Shown here piece by piece: positions 1 through 9,380 of a stretch of DNA of 64,000 nucleotides. This stretch comes from Saprospirales bacterium (GTDB lineage Bacteria; Bacteroidota; Bacteroidia; Chitinophagales; Saprospiraceae): positions 1 through 64,000 of the forward strand of contig PAAY01000101.1 of the NCBI GenBank assembly GCA_002698985.1. Direction: 5' to 3'. Position 1 is the first letter of the stretch, and each line of letters starts with the position of its first letter. Position numbers and translations under genes: made by a program. The notes beneath the pieces are model-generated. The model had not been told where the DNA came from. It made no database searches and saw nothing but the letters and a program-made list of their open reading frames with translations.

Positions 1-160
1 AGGGAAATCATTGGTAATCAGTGTATTCACCCCCCTGTCCCCCCTCAAGGGGGGAGGAGGGCTAGCAAAGGTGAACAGCAGAGTAACCATCGATGATTCA
101 AGAATTCAGGGGAGGTTAATTCTTAAATGAACAATCGATTCCTTAAAAAAAGACTTTTTG

Positions 161-204
161 CCCCGATGCCGATATCCCGAAAGTTTTCGGGATCGGCACG
201 GGGG
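161..204. repeat. Imperfect palindrome of the CCCCGATGCC...CCCGAAAG family
   Basis: A long inverted repeat: CCCCGATGCCGATATCCCGA pairs with a matching right arm ending GGCACGGGG. Its reverse complement is almost the sequence at 17193-17236, and both copies have an AAAGACTTTTTG-like or AACGACTTTTTG-like block on the left. The copy ends two bases from the stop codon of the DUF3810 gene on the minus strand, so it may act as a transcription terminator or a REP-like element. Further left, 39-54 is a C6/G6 hairpin with loop TCAA, followed by GGAGGGCTAGC, a word that recurs at 21560 and 51130. Confidence 0.6.
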
Positions 205-206
205 AC

Positions 207-1283
207 TCAATCCTCAGTTCCTCGATTTTCCCGCCACGCATGTACCAGCATAATGACCCTGTCGTAGTTTTTCAGGCCATCGTGGATGCCCTGGGCATGT
301 AGGTAGGCGGTGTAGGCGGCATCCCTTACGGCAGGAAAAATATCGGGGTACCGCTCGATGACCTTGCGGATGGCCCTGAGGTCATTTTTCACTCCTTCGG
401 GTAAATTTTCCCTGATCTCGTCAAAGCCATCCGGATCGAAGGCCCTGTAATCGGCAGCCACATAGCGCCAGTAGTATAGCAGACCGATGTAGCGCAGGTA
501 AGGATCGGCGGCACGCCGGCAGGTGAGGTAGGCCAGAAAATTGCAGGTGCCCTCCCCTCCGAAGCCCTGCCCGTGGCTCATTTCGTGTACCATCACGAAC
601 GGCAGTTGGAGGTGGTGGAGGCCCGGATCCACATGCCCCTCACCGGTAAAAGGGATATAAACTCCGGCCGTAGAAATGCGCAACAGGATTCCCTTAGGGT
701 AAAGCCTGCGGGCATGAATTTGCTCAAATGCCGGAAAACCAAGCTCGTGTAATTGCTTGTGCAGTTCGCGGGCCAGCAGGGTTTCGAGTTCGCTGGCATC
801 GTATTTCGGTGGAATGACCTGGGTATCGTTTCCGACCAAAAACTCCCTTGCCTGGATCACTTCGGTGGTGGCCAACTCCATTTCTGATTTCAATTCATCA
901 AAGCTGAGTGGTCTGGGTTCCAGTGCCAGCTGTTGCTCCAGCGGAATGCGCCCATAGTTGTAGCCCCACAAAACCAGAAAAAAGAACACTACCGCCCCTG
1001 CAAAGGCCAGCAGTGAATGCCCCGCGGAAAGCCACCACTTACCGCTTTTCAGTTTACCGAAGGAAAACCTGCGGATCTGTAAAACCAGCCAAACTATCAA
1101 TCCAGCAAACAATAAGTACACTCCGGCAAAAGGCATCCATCCCGTCAGGGCGCTGAACATGGCCCTGATGCCAACATACAGGCCCCGGCTGTACCATTGC
1201 TCGATCGATGCCGGTGTCAGCAGTAGCCGGAGCGCCACCGCCGCTACGCCCAATACAATCCATGTGTTTTTGCTGATTCGCAT
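207..1283 (-). CDS. DUF3810-family membrane zincin-like protein
   Basis: This 358-residue protein has two or three N-terminal membrane segments (about residues 7-25, 42-68 and 88-108) followed by a soluble domain. The soluble part carries HEMSH at residues 233-237 and then GFGGEGTCNF, matching the zinc-binding HExxH motif and downstream Glu region of DUF3810 proteins, which are common in Bacteroidota. Catalytic activity and substrate are unknown; peptidase activity is inferred only from the motif. It lies 79 bases downstream of an anti-sigma-like gene on the same strand and may be read with it. The ATG start gives a normal membrane-insertion N-terminus. Confidence 0.85.
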   Translation of the reverse strand: MRISKNTWIVLGVAAVALRLLLTPASIEQWYSRGLYVGIRAMFSALTGWMPFAGVYLLFAGLIVWLVLQIRRFSFGKLKSGKWWLSAGHSLLAFAGAVVFFFLVLWGYNYGRIPLEQQLALEPRPLSFDELKSEMELATTEVIQAREFLVGNDTQVIPPKYDASELETLLARELHKQLHELGFPAFEQIHARRLYPKGILLRISTAGVYIPFTGEGHVDPGLHHLQLPFVMVHEMSHGQGFGGEGTCNFLAYLTCRRAADPYLRYIGLLYYWRYVAADYRAFDPDGFDEIRENLPEGVKNDLRAIRKVIERYPDIFPAVRDAAYTAYLHAQGIHDGLKNYDRVIMLVHAWRENRGTED

Positions 1284-1362
1284 TCAGTTGCCAGGTAAGT
1301 TACTCACTGGGCAGGAGCATGCAAGGATAAGACCTTGGGAGGAAAATGACCAGTTGCGGGCA

Positions 1363-1743
1363 TTACTGCACAGCGTTTACCGAAGGAAAACGGTAGTCCA
1401 TTGGCAGTTCGTTGCGGTGTTTGATCATCAGACAATAGGGTTCGCAGGAGCCGGTGGCTTCGAGTTCTTCAAGCGAAGCCGGCGGCTGGCTGTGCACCAG
1501 CTGCTCGATCCCATTGCCCGCAGGGTGATGCCACCAGAGCACCGACAAGGCCAGCAAAAGCGCTGCAGCCGCCGTCCATACCCAAGCTTGCAAAAAGCGC
1601 CTTTTGGCCGGCAGCTTTTGATCCAGCTTCTGTTCGAGCCGTTGCCAGGCCCTTTCGGAGGGTTGCAGGCGAATCTGATCAGCGGCTTTTTTGAATTGCG
1701 TTTCCATGATTTCCGGTTGCTTTTTCATTACAGGTTCTTTCAT
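1363..1743 (-). CDS. Single-pass anti-sigma-like membrane protein
   Basis: A 126-residue protein with a cytosolic N-terminal region of about 50 residues that contains PSERAWQRLEQKL, one membrane helix at about 51-71, and a short extracytoplasmic tail with two Cys residues (ATGSCEPYCLM). Its ATG overlaps the stop codon of the upstream ECF sigma factor gene as ATGA, which implies translational coupling. By position and topology it is inferred to hold that sigma factor at the membrane. No named anti-sigma domain such as ZAS is evident: the HxxxCxxC motif is missing. An alternative ATG lies five codons in, at 1728. Confidence 0.7.
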   Translation of the reverse strand: MKEPVMKKQPEIMETQFKKAADQIRLQPSERAWQRLEQKLDQKLPAKRRFLQAWVWTAAAALLLALSVLWWHHPAGNGIEQLVHSQPPASLEELEATGSCEPYCLMIKHRNELPMDYRFPSVNAVQ

Positions 1744-2285
1744 TTGGTTGGAGGGCTGATACCCAGGCGCTGTTGCACCAAAGTTGCCAAGCGGGCTTTT
1801 GCCAGTATTAGTTGGGATTTGGAAGTGTTGATGCTGATCCCCAACTCATCTGCAATCTCCCGGTGCTTGTAACCCTCGATGACGAAGAGGTTGAAAACTG
1901 TCCGGTAACCGGGAGGCAGTTCATCCAGCAGGGCGATGATTTGTTCCGCCGTCAGCCGGGATTCGATGCCGGGCATTTCCACGCCACGCATGCGGTCGTT
2001 CAGCTCTTCGGAAAATTTCAGCGGGTTGTTTTTCCTCAAAAACATCAGGGCTTCGTTCACCATGATGCGCTTTATCCACCCCTCAAAACTCCCCTCCCCT
2101 TTGTAGGAATCTATCTTCGAAAACACTTTGAAGAAGCCTTCCACCATCACATCTTCCGCATCTTCCAGCACTCCTACATAGCGCCGGCAAATAGCCAACA
2201 TCACAGGTGCATAGCGGTCGTACAAAGCCTTTTGCGCTTTCCTGTCGTTCGCCCTGCAAGCCTGTATGAGTTCCTTTTCGCTCAT
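1740..2285 (-). CDS. ECF RNA polymerase sigma factor (sigma-70 family)
   Basis: At 181 residues this has the usual ECF length. Region 2 appears as QKALYDRYAPVMLAICRRYV, then DAEDVMVEGFFKVF and GSFEGWIKRIMVNEALMFLR; region 4 appears as LDELPPGYRTVFNLFVIEGY, then HREIADELGISINTSKSQL. It should recruit core RNA polymerase to a small envelope-linked regulon. The stop codon overlaps the start of the anti-sigma-like gene. A possible minus-strand -7 element (CATCTTTG, near TAnnTTTG) is centred near 2333, about 45 bases upstream of the ATG. It resembles the sigma factors at 13361 and 29095 but is not a recent duplicate. Confidence 0.93.
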   Translation of the reverse strand: MSEKELIQACRANDRKAQKALYDRYAPVMLAICRRYVGVLEDAEDVMVEGFFKVFSKIDSYKGEGSFEGWIKRIMVNEALMFLRKNNPLKFSEELNDRMRGVEMPGIESRLTAEQIIALLDELPPGYRTVFNLFVIEGYKHREIADELGISINTSKSQLILAKARLATLVQQRLGISPPTK

Positions 2286-2639
2286 GTAGGTTCAGTTGGT
2301 TGGTCTGTTACTCGCTTCGCAACTTATACAGCAAAGATGCGATCTGGCTCCCTTATGGCGTATGGATTGGGAAAAGGTGACGCGTAACTCGTGACGCGTG
2401 ACGCGTGACTCGTGACACGTTGAGTTGCCCAATAAACTTTTTGCAGGGCCTAATCAAAGAATGTTACTGAAAGTACTTTAAAGACAGCTGAAGGCTGCCT
2501 GCCTGTCAAACGGGGCTGCCCCTGCCGAAGCTCCTCAAAAAAACCTCATATACCCGAAAAAACCTCAACCCCAAAAACATAAAAAACCCTCCCAAAAACC
2601 TTCAAAAAAAAACCTCCCAAATACCTCCCAAACCCTCCA
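2286..2639. repeat. Intergenic: GTGACGCG word repeats and an A/C-rich tract
   Basis: No gene was recognised here. At 2376-2420 the word GTGACGCG/CGTGACTC is repeated about five times; related words occur at 51408-51475 and 60003-60050. From about 2528 to 2640 the plus strand is nearly free of G and built from variants of AAAAACCTC and CCCAAAAACC. Similar tracts precede the NYN gene (23941-24018) and, on the minus strand, rarA (10660-10710). Confidence 0.5.
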
Positions 2640-2680
2640 AACGGCAAAAGCCCCTTCGCCGGAGCGAAGAGGCTTTGCCA
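2640..2680 (-). terminator. Terminator of the Ig-repeat gene
   Basis: On the minus strand, GGCAAAGCC and TTCGC pair with GCGAA and GGCTTTTGCC around a short loop. The hairpin lies 27 bases past the stop codon of the 1995-residue gene. The trailing T-run is short (GTTT), so termination strength is uncertain. Confidence 0.55.
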
Positions 2681-2706
2681 TTCATCGGTTGGTTCATATT
2701 CCCGGG

Positions 2707-5700
2707 TTACGGGAGTTGTTCGAGTATCACATAGTTGGCGAGGTTACTGCCGTTGGCCGGGTAAGCAAGGATCACGTTGAAGAGAACCTTCGATCGGTCG
2801 TTGCCCGGTCCCTGGAAGATCGCTCGTCCATCCAGGTCTATATCTGCAGTCAGATAACCCTGGCTGATAAAGTTGGCGATCTGGTTCGTGTTGTCAGGGT
2901 CGGAAACGATGGTCGCAAAGATCTTATAGACGTCGTTGCCCGGACCCTGGTAGATGCTTCGGCCATCGCTGTTGAGGTCACCGGCCCACATGGCTGGTGC
3001 ACCGCTCTGCGTCACCTGAGCATACAATCCGTTTGTCGGGAAGCTTGGATCCGTGAAGTCGATCTCCTGAACGATCGGACTGAGTTCCAGCGCTTCCGCC
3101 GTCATGATTCCCAGGTGGTTCCGGTGGCGAACCACTACGAAGAAGGAACCGGCATTGGCTGTCGGGAAATGGAGCACGGTGTCACCGTCCATATCAACAA
3201 CATGACCGTCTGCCGTCAGCAGTGCCGAGCGGGTGTGATAGATGCTGTCGAGGTCGAAAGAACTTCTCAGCTCAACGAACACCCAGTCAACGATTGCATT
3301 GTTGCCAGTGGCGCCGAAGATGGTTGCACTGTCAGAAACCACTTCACCTCCACCGTCGCCGTAATGCGTAAAGTACTGCATGTTTTCGTACGGCTCGGAT
3401 GCCGGGATGTAGGCTTTCTCTCTCAGGTGATCCTGCATGAGCGACTGGCCGGGAGCGGTCAGGAATGCACCCTGCAAGCGCACCTTGATGGAGACGTTGA
3501 TTCCGATACAGGTTGGACCGAGGACAGGATCACAAGGATCGAGCGGGTTACCGTCGAAGACGAGGTCGCCGTCGGTCTCCTCACCGTTGTTGATGTTATC
3601 ACCGTCAGGGTCTTCCTGGTTGTCCAGGACTCCATCGCCATCACTGTCGGTCAAACACCTGTCGTAAGACAGGGTATCACCATTGCTGTCAGTGTAGTAC
3701 CATCCATCCAGTGTGTTGTGGACGGTCATCCAGTCCTCCCAGTAGTCGGTCAACTGGTCGTTGTCGTCGTCAGCATCCAGGTCATTGATGGTGCCATCGA
3801 GGTCAAGGTCACAGGTGCCGGTTGTACAGGCATCGTTCACGGTCAGCGTTACAATATCTGTCGTGTCATTACATTGGCTGGTGCTAATTACCAGGCGGTA
3901 CTGATAACCGTCGAGGCTTTCAACCAGGCTGATATTCAGATCATCCGTGGTAGCACCCTGGTAAACTCCACCATTGCCGATGGCGCCATTGGATACGTTG
4001 GCCCAGGTAGAGCCACCGTTGCTGCTCACCTGCCATTGCAGGCTTAGTACACCGGCACCCGGGTTACTGATGGTAGAAGTAAACTGGTGTCCGATGTTGG
4101 AGCACACTGTCGCATCCACAGGTTGTACATCGATGGTGATTGGACCTTCTACGAAGAGTGTGGCATTGGTTGAAGCCACCCACTCACAGTTGGCCGTTCT
4201 GATACGACACCTGAACTTGTTGTTGTACAAGCCAGTGGTATTGGAAATCGATAAGGTGTTGGTCGTAACACCACTGTAAGGTGATGTATTGGTCAGGTTG
4301 GACCAGGTCTGGCCACCGTTGGTACTTCGTTGCCATTGGTAGCTCACGGAACCCAAACCAGGGTTGTCAATTGCCACTGTGAAAGATGCCGGGTCTCCCG
4401 CACAGACGGTGATGTCATCAGGCTCATCTGTGAATTCAAGCGGACCTTCAACAGAAAGTGTGGCAGCAGCAGTTTCAACGGTATCACAAGTGCCGGTCCA
4501 TGCCTGTAGCTTGTACATGTATCCACCTTTTCCGGCTACCGGACTGATACTCAAAGTATCTGTCTTGGAACCGTTGTAAATACTGTCGTTATTGATGAGG
4601 CCCCAGGTTGAACCGCCATCGGTACTAACCAGCCATTGGTATTCGACATAACCTTCACCCGGGTTGCTGACCTTGGCAGCGAAGAAAGCTTCTTTGTCGG
4701 AACAAGTGCTCCAGTCAGATGGGTTACTGGTCACAGTCAATGGACCTTCAACGGTCAGTCTCGCTGGATCTGATTCAACAGGATTACACTCAGCAGTGCG
4801 GGCTGTTAGCCTGTATCGCTGACCGTTTAGTCCTGCGACGTTGGTGATGGTCAAGGTATCATTGGTAACTCCACTGTAAGGAGCACCATTTGGAATATTG
4901 GACCAGTTCAATCCATCGCTGGAAATCTGCCACTGGTAGGAGATGGTACCACTTGTACCTGCTGCCACTCCGGCCGAACCAACGAAAATTACTGACTCAC
5001 CGGAACACTGTGTAATGTCATCCGGATGGTCGGTGAATGAAATTGGTCCTTCCACGGTCAGGCAGGCTGAGTCAGAGGCAATACTTGAACAGTTGGCAGT
5101 CTGAATCAGCACCCTGTAACAGGTGTTGTTCAAGCCCGACGCCACCACACTAAGATTTGAGGAGGTAACACCGTTGTAAATACTGTTGTTGCTCAGGTTC
5201 ACCCAGTTGCTGCCTGATTTGGTCTGCCACTGGTATGTAATCTGGCCTGAGCCAGTGTTCAGCGCTGTAACACCAAAGTTGACCGTTTCATCGGAACATG
5301 CAGTAACTGATTGCGGTTGGCCGAGCACATCAATTGAGATAGGTCCTTCAACCGTCAGCACGGCGTAGTTGGTGTGGTCATTTACACAATTGTCGGTATT
5401 GTAACGCAAACGGAATCGGCAGCTATCCAGCCCTGCCACATCACTTATAACAAGTGTAGTGGTAGCGGTGCCGGAATAAACTCCGGAATCGGACAGGGTG
5501 TCCCAGGTGATACCATCGTCACAGGAGCGTTCCCACCGATAGTACAAGGTTCCCAGACCTGCATTGGCAATGGTAGCCTGGAAGGTGACTCCCGAACCGC
5601 TACACTCGGTGATGTTGTCCGGCTCATCGGTTACCGTAATCGGACCTTCGATGAGCAATTGAGCAACGGCAGAGGTCAAAGTATCACAGGTGCCCGTCCA

Positions 5701-8694
5701 GGTCAGTACACGGTAAAGGTTGTTGTCTTTGTCCGAAGTGTTGGCAATACTCAAAGTATCCGTTCCGACACCGTTGTAGATGGCGGTGTTGGTAAGATTT
5801 GTCCAGGTCGCACCATTGTTGGAACTCTCCTGCCACTGGTAGTAGGTGTTCGGATCATCAGTTGAACCGTTTGTAACACCAACGATGAAGTACACCGGCT
5901 CTCCTGAACACTGGTAAACTGTATCCGGCTCATCAACGATGGCCAATGGACCTTCCACGGTCAGGCAGGCTTCGTTGGTGAATACCTCTGTACATTCAGA
6001 AGTGGTGGTTCGCATGCGGTAGCAGCGACCGTACAAGCCTGATACATCTGAAATACTCAGGGTGGTAGTTGTTGTTCCTGAATACACTCCCGCATCGGAA
6101 AGATTGGACCAACCAGAGCCATCGTTTTCCTGCCAAACGTAACTCATCGTACCTGCCCCTGCATTGGAAACAGCAGCAGAAAATGTCACGGCCTCACCCG
6201 AACAAGTTGTAACGGGTGTAGGATGAGTGGTCACGGTCAGTGGACCTTCAACAGTCAGGGTCATCGGGTTGGTGTACAGGATGTTACAGGTACCAGTTCG
6301 GGCGCTGAGCCGGTACTGGTTTCCGTCTTTTCCTGTTGTCGTCGCAATGCTGAGGTTTGGTGTCGCAGTACCGTTGTAGCCATTCGTATTGCTCAGGTCA
6401 GACCAACTGGATCCGCCATTGGTAGAGACCTGCCAGCGGTAAATCGTAGTACCACCGGGGTTGTCGAAAGCCGCAGTCACGAGTACAGGTTCCCCTGCAC
6501 AAATGCTTTGATCTGCCGGATGGGTGTTCACCGAAATTGGTCCTTCTACGGTCAGTCGGGCCTCATCTGAGTTGACGGGATCACAACTGGAGGACAAGGC
6601 CTGCACCCGGAATCTGTAGTTGTACATTCCAGCCACATCGCTGATGAACAGTGTATCTCCCGTTGGAGCTACCGAATCCACGGTTAAGGTATCACTGAGA
6701 TTTACCCATGTAACACCATTGTCAAAGCTCACCTGCCAGTTGTAAGTGAATGTTCCCTGCGGAATGGAAGCCGCCGCCACAAACATGGTATCATTGCCGG
6801 AACATACGGTGATGTCATCCGGATGGTCAGAGAAGGATGCATTGCCGTTTACATTCAGCGTAGCTGCATTGGAGTAAACAGCAGAACAAGTTCCTGTTGA
6901 TATGTAGGCCCGGTATTGTGCGCCATCGAGGCCAATTACGTTGGTGATGGCAAGTGTATCAGTCTGAACACCGTTGTAAGGTGCTGCATCATTCAAGTTC
7001 ACCCAGCCTGAGTCGGTATTTTCCTGCCATTGAATCGAAACATCACTCAATGGGCCACCACCATTGGTGAAAGCCAGGGAGAAGAATACCTCGTTCCCGG
7101 CACAGTTGGATACGTCATCCGGATGGTCAGTAACCGTAAGCGGACCCTCGATGTCGAGCATGGCCGAATTGGTGTAGATGGTATCACACTGCCCGGTAAA
7201 GATCTTCATCCGGTACAGGTTGCTATCCAGCGCAACCGTAGCTCCGGTTAACGTCAGCGTGGTAGATGAAACTCCACTGTAAGGAGCAGAATTTGAGAGG
7301 TCAACCCAGCCGGAGCCAGTATTGACCTGCCACTGGTAGTAAAGGGTGCCTACTGCTCCAGCGTTTACTGCAGAAGCGGTGAAAGTAGTGTTTCCACCAT
7401 CACAGATCTGGCTGTCGCTGGGGTTGGCAGTCACTGAAATCGGACCTTCAACCTGGAGCGTGGCAGCTGCAGAATATACCGTATCACACACGTCGGTGAA
7501 AATCTTGGCCCGGTACTGATTGCCGTGCAATCCGGCTACATCACTGATAACCAGGGTGTTTGTCGTTGCAGTGCTGTAAGGCGTACCATTGGTAATGTCC
7601 ACCCAGCCTGAACCACTGTTGACCTGCCAGTTGTAATAGAGCGTTCCCGCACCCGCATTGGTCGCAGAGACCGAGAAGGAGGTAGCGTTTCCGGAACATT
7701 CAGTTACATCCACAGGATCAGCCGTGAATGAGATCGGACCTTCCACTATGATCGGAATATTACCGACAATCGAATCGGGATTGATGACACAGTTAAAGGA
7801 GTCTATTACGGTCGACAATGTGTAATTCAAACTGGTAGTCGGAACGACAGCGATGGAGTCGCCGCTGTGGAAATTGGAAACAGTATCCACATTGGTTCCG
7901 TCGGTATATATTACTGTATAAGGAACCCAACCACCCTCGATGGTAACAACGAGGTAGGCTGTATCTCCTACATCACCGGCACAAATCGTATTGTAGCCCC
8001 CCAAATAGTCCAGTGTGGCTGTTTCGACGTGTATGGGATCACAAGGATCGCACAAGTTGGAGGTATCGACCCCTACTGTCCAGGAGCCATCTCCGTTGGT
8101 ATCTTCTATACCATTGAGTATTCCGTCACCGTCACAGTCATGACAGCTCCAGGCCGATGGAGCATAGTTTCTTGCATAGGTGTAGAATTGTGCATTGAGA
8201 AAATCATACATATCCAGGTTGTTACCTGGGTTTGAGTTGGCCGAGTTGGGTAATTGATCAAAGGGGTCCACACCGTTCTCGATCAAATACAATGAGTCGG
8301 GACAAGACCCGACCCTGTTGAATTTAAACAACAGCGTTTCACTCCCAGCCTGAACTGTGATTTTGGGAACATTGCTGATGAAACCAAAAGAAATGTAGTC
8401 CCTGGATGGATTCTCCGGCGGTGCATTTACCCGCGCATTTTCAATCCAAATACCTTTTACATTGGTAAAACCGGAATAAGTAAAACCGTTTGGTGCAACC
8501 AGGGTGACCTGACCGGCACCTACTTCCGTTGAATCTGTCGGCGTGATGGTGGTATCAGGCCTGACATAGACACCCCAGGTGGTATCATCCATGAGCTGAA
8601 GTTTGAACTCCAACTGTGCATGAGCACTGGAAAGTCCCAGCGCCAGAAACGTCACCAGAAGGATCAGCTTAGGGTAAATGTAGGATTTGTGCAT
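2707..8694 (-). CDS. Giant secreted Ig-like repeat protein with calcium-binding tail
   Basis: A 1995-residue protein with a signal peptide at residues 1-26 ending in AHA. An N-terminal region of about 300 residues contains a Cys/Asp-rich patch (CHDCDGDGILNGIEDTNGDG). Thirteen Ig-like repeats of about 100 residues follow (about 316-1621); each starts EGPI/EGPL plus a DDITxCSG-like segment and contains a YxWQ core and a closing Cys. Then comes a thrombospondin-type-3-like region (DSDGDGVLDNQEDPDGDN) and a C-terminal pair of dockerin-like loops, DLNSDGRSIYQGPGND and DIDLDGRAIFQGPGND. No ordinary T9SS type A domain closes the protein; the loop pair may replace it. A role as a cell-surface adhesin or matrix protein is inferred. 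It has its own terminator and lies alone. Confidence 0.85.
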   Translation of the reverse strand: MHKSYIYPKLILLVTFLALGLSSAHAQLEFKLQLMDDTTWGVYVRPDTTITPTDSTEVGAGQVTLVAPNGFTYSGFTNVKGIWIENARVNAPPENPSRDYISFGFISNVPKITVQAGSETLLFKFNRVGSCPDSLYLIENGVDPFDQLPNSANSNPGNNLDMYDFLNAQFYTYARNYAPSAWSCHDCDGDGILNGIEDTNGDGSWTVGVDTSNLCDPCDPIHVETATLDYLGGYNTICAGDVGDTAYLVVTIEGGWVPYTVIYTDGTNVDTVSNFHSGDSIAVVPTTSLNYTLSTVIDSFNCVINPDSIVGNIPIIVEGPISFTADPVDVTECSGNATSFSVSATNAGAGTLYYNWQVNSGSGWVDITNGTPYSTATTNTLVISDVAGLHGNQYRAKIFTDVCDTVYSAAATLQVEGPISVTANPSDSQICDGGNTTFTASAVNAGAVGTLYYQWQVNTGSGWVDLSNSAPYSGVSSTTLTLTGATVALDSNLYRMKIFTGQCDTIYTNSAMLDIEGPLTVTDHPDDVSNCAGNEVFFSLAFTNGGGPLSDVSIQWQENTDSGWVNLNDAAPYNGVQTDTLAITNVIGLDGAQYRAYISTGTCSAVYSNAATLNVNGNASFSDHPDDITVCSGNDTMFVAAASIPQGTFTYNWQVSFDNGVTWVNLSDTLTVDSVAPTGDTLFISDVAGMYNYRFRVQALSSSCDPVNSDEARLTVEGPISVNTHPADQSICAGEPVLVTAAFDNPGGTTIYRWQVSTNGGSSWSDLSNTNGYNGTATPNLSIATTTGKDGNQYRLSARTGTCNILYTNPMTLTVEGPLTVTTHPTPVTTCSGEAVTFSAAVSNAGAGTMSYVWQENDGSGWSNLSDAGVYSGTTTTTLSISDVSGLYGRCYRMRTTTSECTEVFTNEACLTVEGPLAIVDEPDTVYQCSGEPVYFIVGVTNGSTDDPNTYYQWQESSNNGATWTNLTNTAIYNGVGTDTLSIANTSDKDNNLYRVLTWTGTCDTLTSAVAQLLIEGPITVTDEPDNITECSGSGVTFQATIANAGLGTLYYRWERSCDDGITWDTLSDSGVYSGTATTTLVISDVAGLDSCRFRLRYNTDNCVNDHTNYAVLTVEGPISIDVLGQPQSVTACSDETVNFGVTALNTGSGQITYQWQTKSGSNWVNLSNNSIYNGVTSSNLSVVASGLNNTCYRVLIQTANCSSIASDSACLTVEGPISFTDHPDDITQCSGESVIFVGSAGVAAGTSGTISYQWQISSDGLNWSNIPNGAPYSGVTNDTLTITNVAGLNGQRYRLTARTAECNPVESDPARLTVEGPLTVTSNPSDWSTCSDKEAFFAAKVSNPGEGYVEYQWLVSTDGGSTWGLINNDSIYNGSKTDTLSISPVAGKGGYMYKLQAWTGTCDTVETAAATLSVEGPLEFTDEPDDITVCAGDPASFTVAIDNPGLGSVSYQWQRSTNGGQTWSNLTNTSPYSGVTTNTLSISNTTGLYNNKFRCRIRTANCEWVASTNATLFVEGPITIDVQPVDATVCSNIGHQFTSTISNPGAGVLSLQWQVSSNGGSTWANVSNGAIGNGGVYQGATTDDLNISLVESLDGYQYRLVISTSQCNDTTDIVTLTVNDACTTGTCDLDLDGTINDLDADDDNDQLTDYWEDWMTVHNTLDGWYYTDSNGDTLSYDRCLTDSDGDGVLDNQEDPDGDNINNGEETDGDLVFDGNPLDPCDPVLGPTCIGINVSIKVRLQGAFLTAPGQSLMQDHLREKAYIPASEPYENMQYFTHYGDGGGEVVSDSATIFGATGNNAIVDWVFVELRSSFDLDSIYHTRSALLTADGHVVDMDGDTVLHFPTANAGSFFVVVRHRNHLGIMTAEALELSPIVQEIDFTDPSFPTNGLYAQVTQSGAPAMWAGDLNSDGRSIYQGPGNDVYKIFATIVSDPDNTNQIANFISQGYLTADIDLDGRAIFQGPGNDRSKVLFNVILAYPANGSNLANYVILEQLP
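3830..7745 (-). repeat. Thirteen tandem Ig-like repeats inside the giant gene
   Basis: Each unit is about 300 bases. Unit boundaries are marked on the plus strand by variants of GGACCTTCAACGGTCAG (encoding the VEGP junction) and by the Cys codon of the CSG motif. Twelve units carry the EGP junction; the fourth has NGN instead. Units differ by many substitutions and small indels, so the array is not freshly expanded, but it remains a possible substrate for recombination that changes copy number. Confidence 0.8.
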
Positions 8695-8760
8695 AAGACT
8701 GCGATTTAGAATTAAGTGAGTGAAATAACAGGCTGGGAAACAGTGCTTTGAGTCAATCCG

Positions 8761-8812
8761 AAAAAAGGGCTCTCCCGGCTGTCTGCCATTGCAGAACAGC
8801 CGAGCTTAGCCC
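8761..8812 (-). terminator. Strong minus-strand intrinsic terminator without an adjacent gene
   Basis: Read on the minus strand, GGGCT pairs with AGCCC and encloses CGGCTG/CAGCCG plus TCTGC/GCAGA around an AATG loop; six T residues follow. It lies 67 bases upstream of the giant gene and about 570 bases past the rarA stop codon. It must therefore end either a very long rarA 3' region or a separate minus-strand transcript. Confidence 0.7.
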
Positions 8813-9380
8813 GAAAAAACACTATAAACCCAAAATTTATCTTGTACCGACACGCAGCGTAATGCCTGCCTGGGGGGCGGGTATTATCAATCTTCAATTA
8901 GGAGCAAGGATCTGCCCTTCGCCTTGCGGCAACGGAGTCAGGAACAGCATTGTAAGAACATGGGAAAACAGAAGCCACAGCTTCCGACTACTCGGAGAGA
9001 AACCTGAAATGGGTGTGAAAGTGAGTAGTTGTTGTTCATGCCTTGCTCAAATAGTTGTTGTCGAAATACCTTGCACCTGCTGTTGTGCAGATGAGGGGGA
9101 AAATCAATCCGAGGGAATTTCTGAGGGAAGATTTTAAGGCGGGGGATTTGCTTTCAGTTGGGCAAGCATTGTGCCAAAGCTGGGGGTGTATTGTTAGTGG
9201 TTTTCATCGCCTCCGGCAACAGCACCGGGGTTGAAAAATCGAATTTTGTACCATACAAAAGCACGCAGATGTGTAATGGGTTGTAGGTCACCAGCGCTAT
9301 GAGTGGATTGTTAAGTTGAGAGGGGTTGAGAGAAGTTGAGAGGGGTTGCCCTGATAATCCTCTATAATCCTCAATAATCC
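8813..9380 (-). other. Gene-free interval, possible non-coding transcript
   Basis: No convincing coding sequence: the open frames at 8748-9137 (+) and 9154-9420 (-) have no recognisable features, and the second overlaps rarA. On the minus strand the interval holds small stems such as GAAGC-TGTG-GCTTC near 8972-8985 and ends at the strong terminator at 8761-8812. The part at 9310-9390 is a repeat tract of GTTGAGAGGGG and ATAATCCTC words. A structured RNA is possible but not shown; no tmRNA, SRP RNA or RNase P core was recognised. Confidence 0.3.

Noticed and set aside
2689-4047. A 452-codon open frame antisense to the 3' part of the giant gene
   Set aside because: It is a by-product of the codon pattern of the opposite strand, which encodes the clear Ig-like and calcium-binding repeats.
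8748-9137. Open frame of 129 codons in the interval after rarA
   Set aside because: No signal, domain or compositional sign of coding; it also crosses the strong minus-strand terminator.
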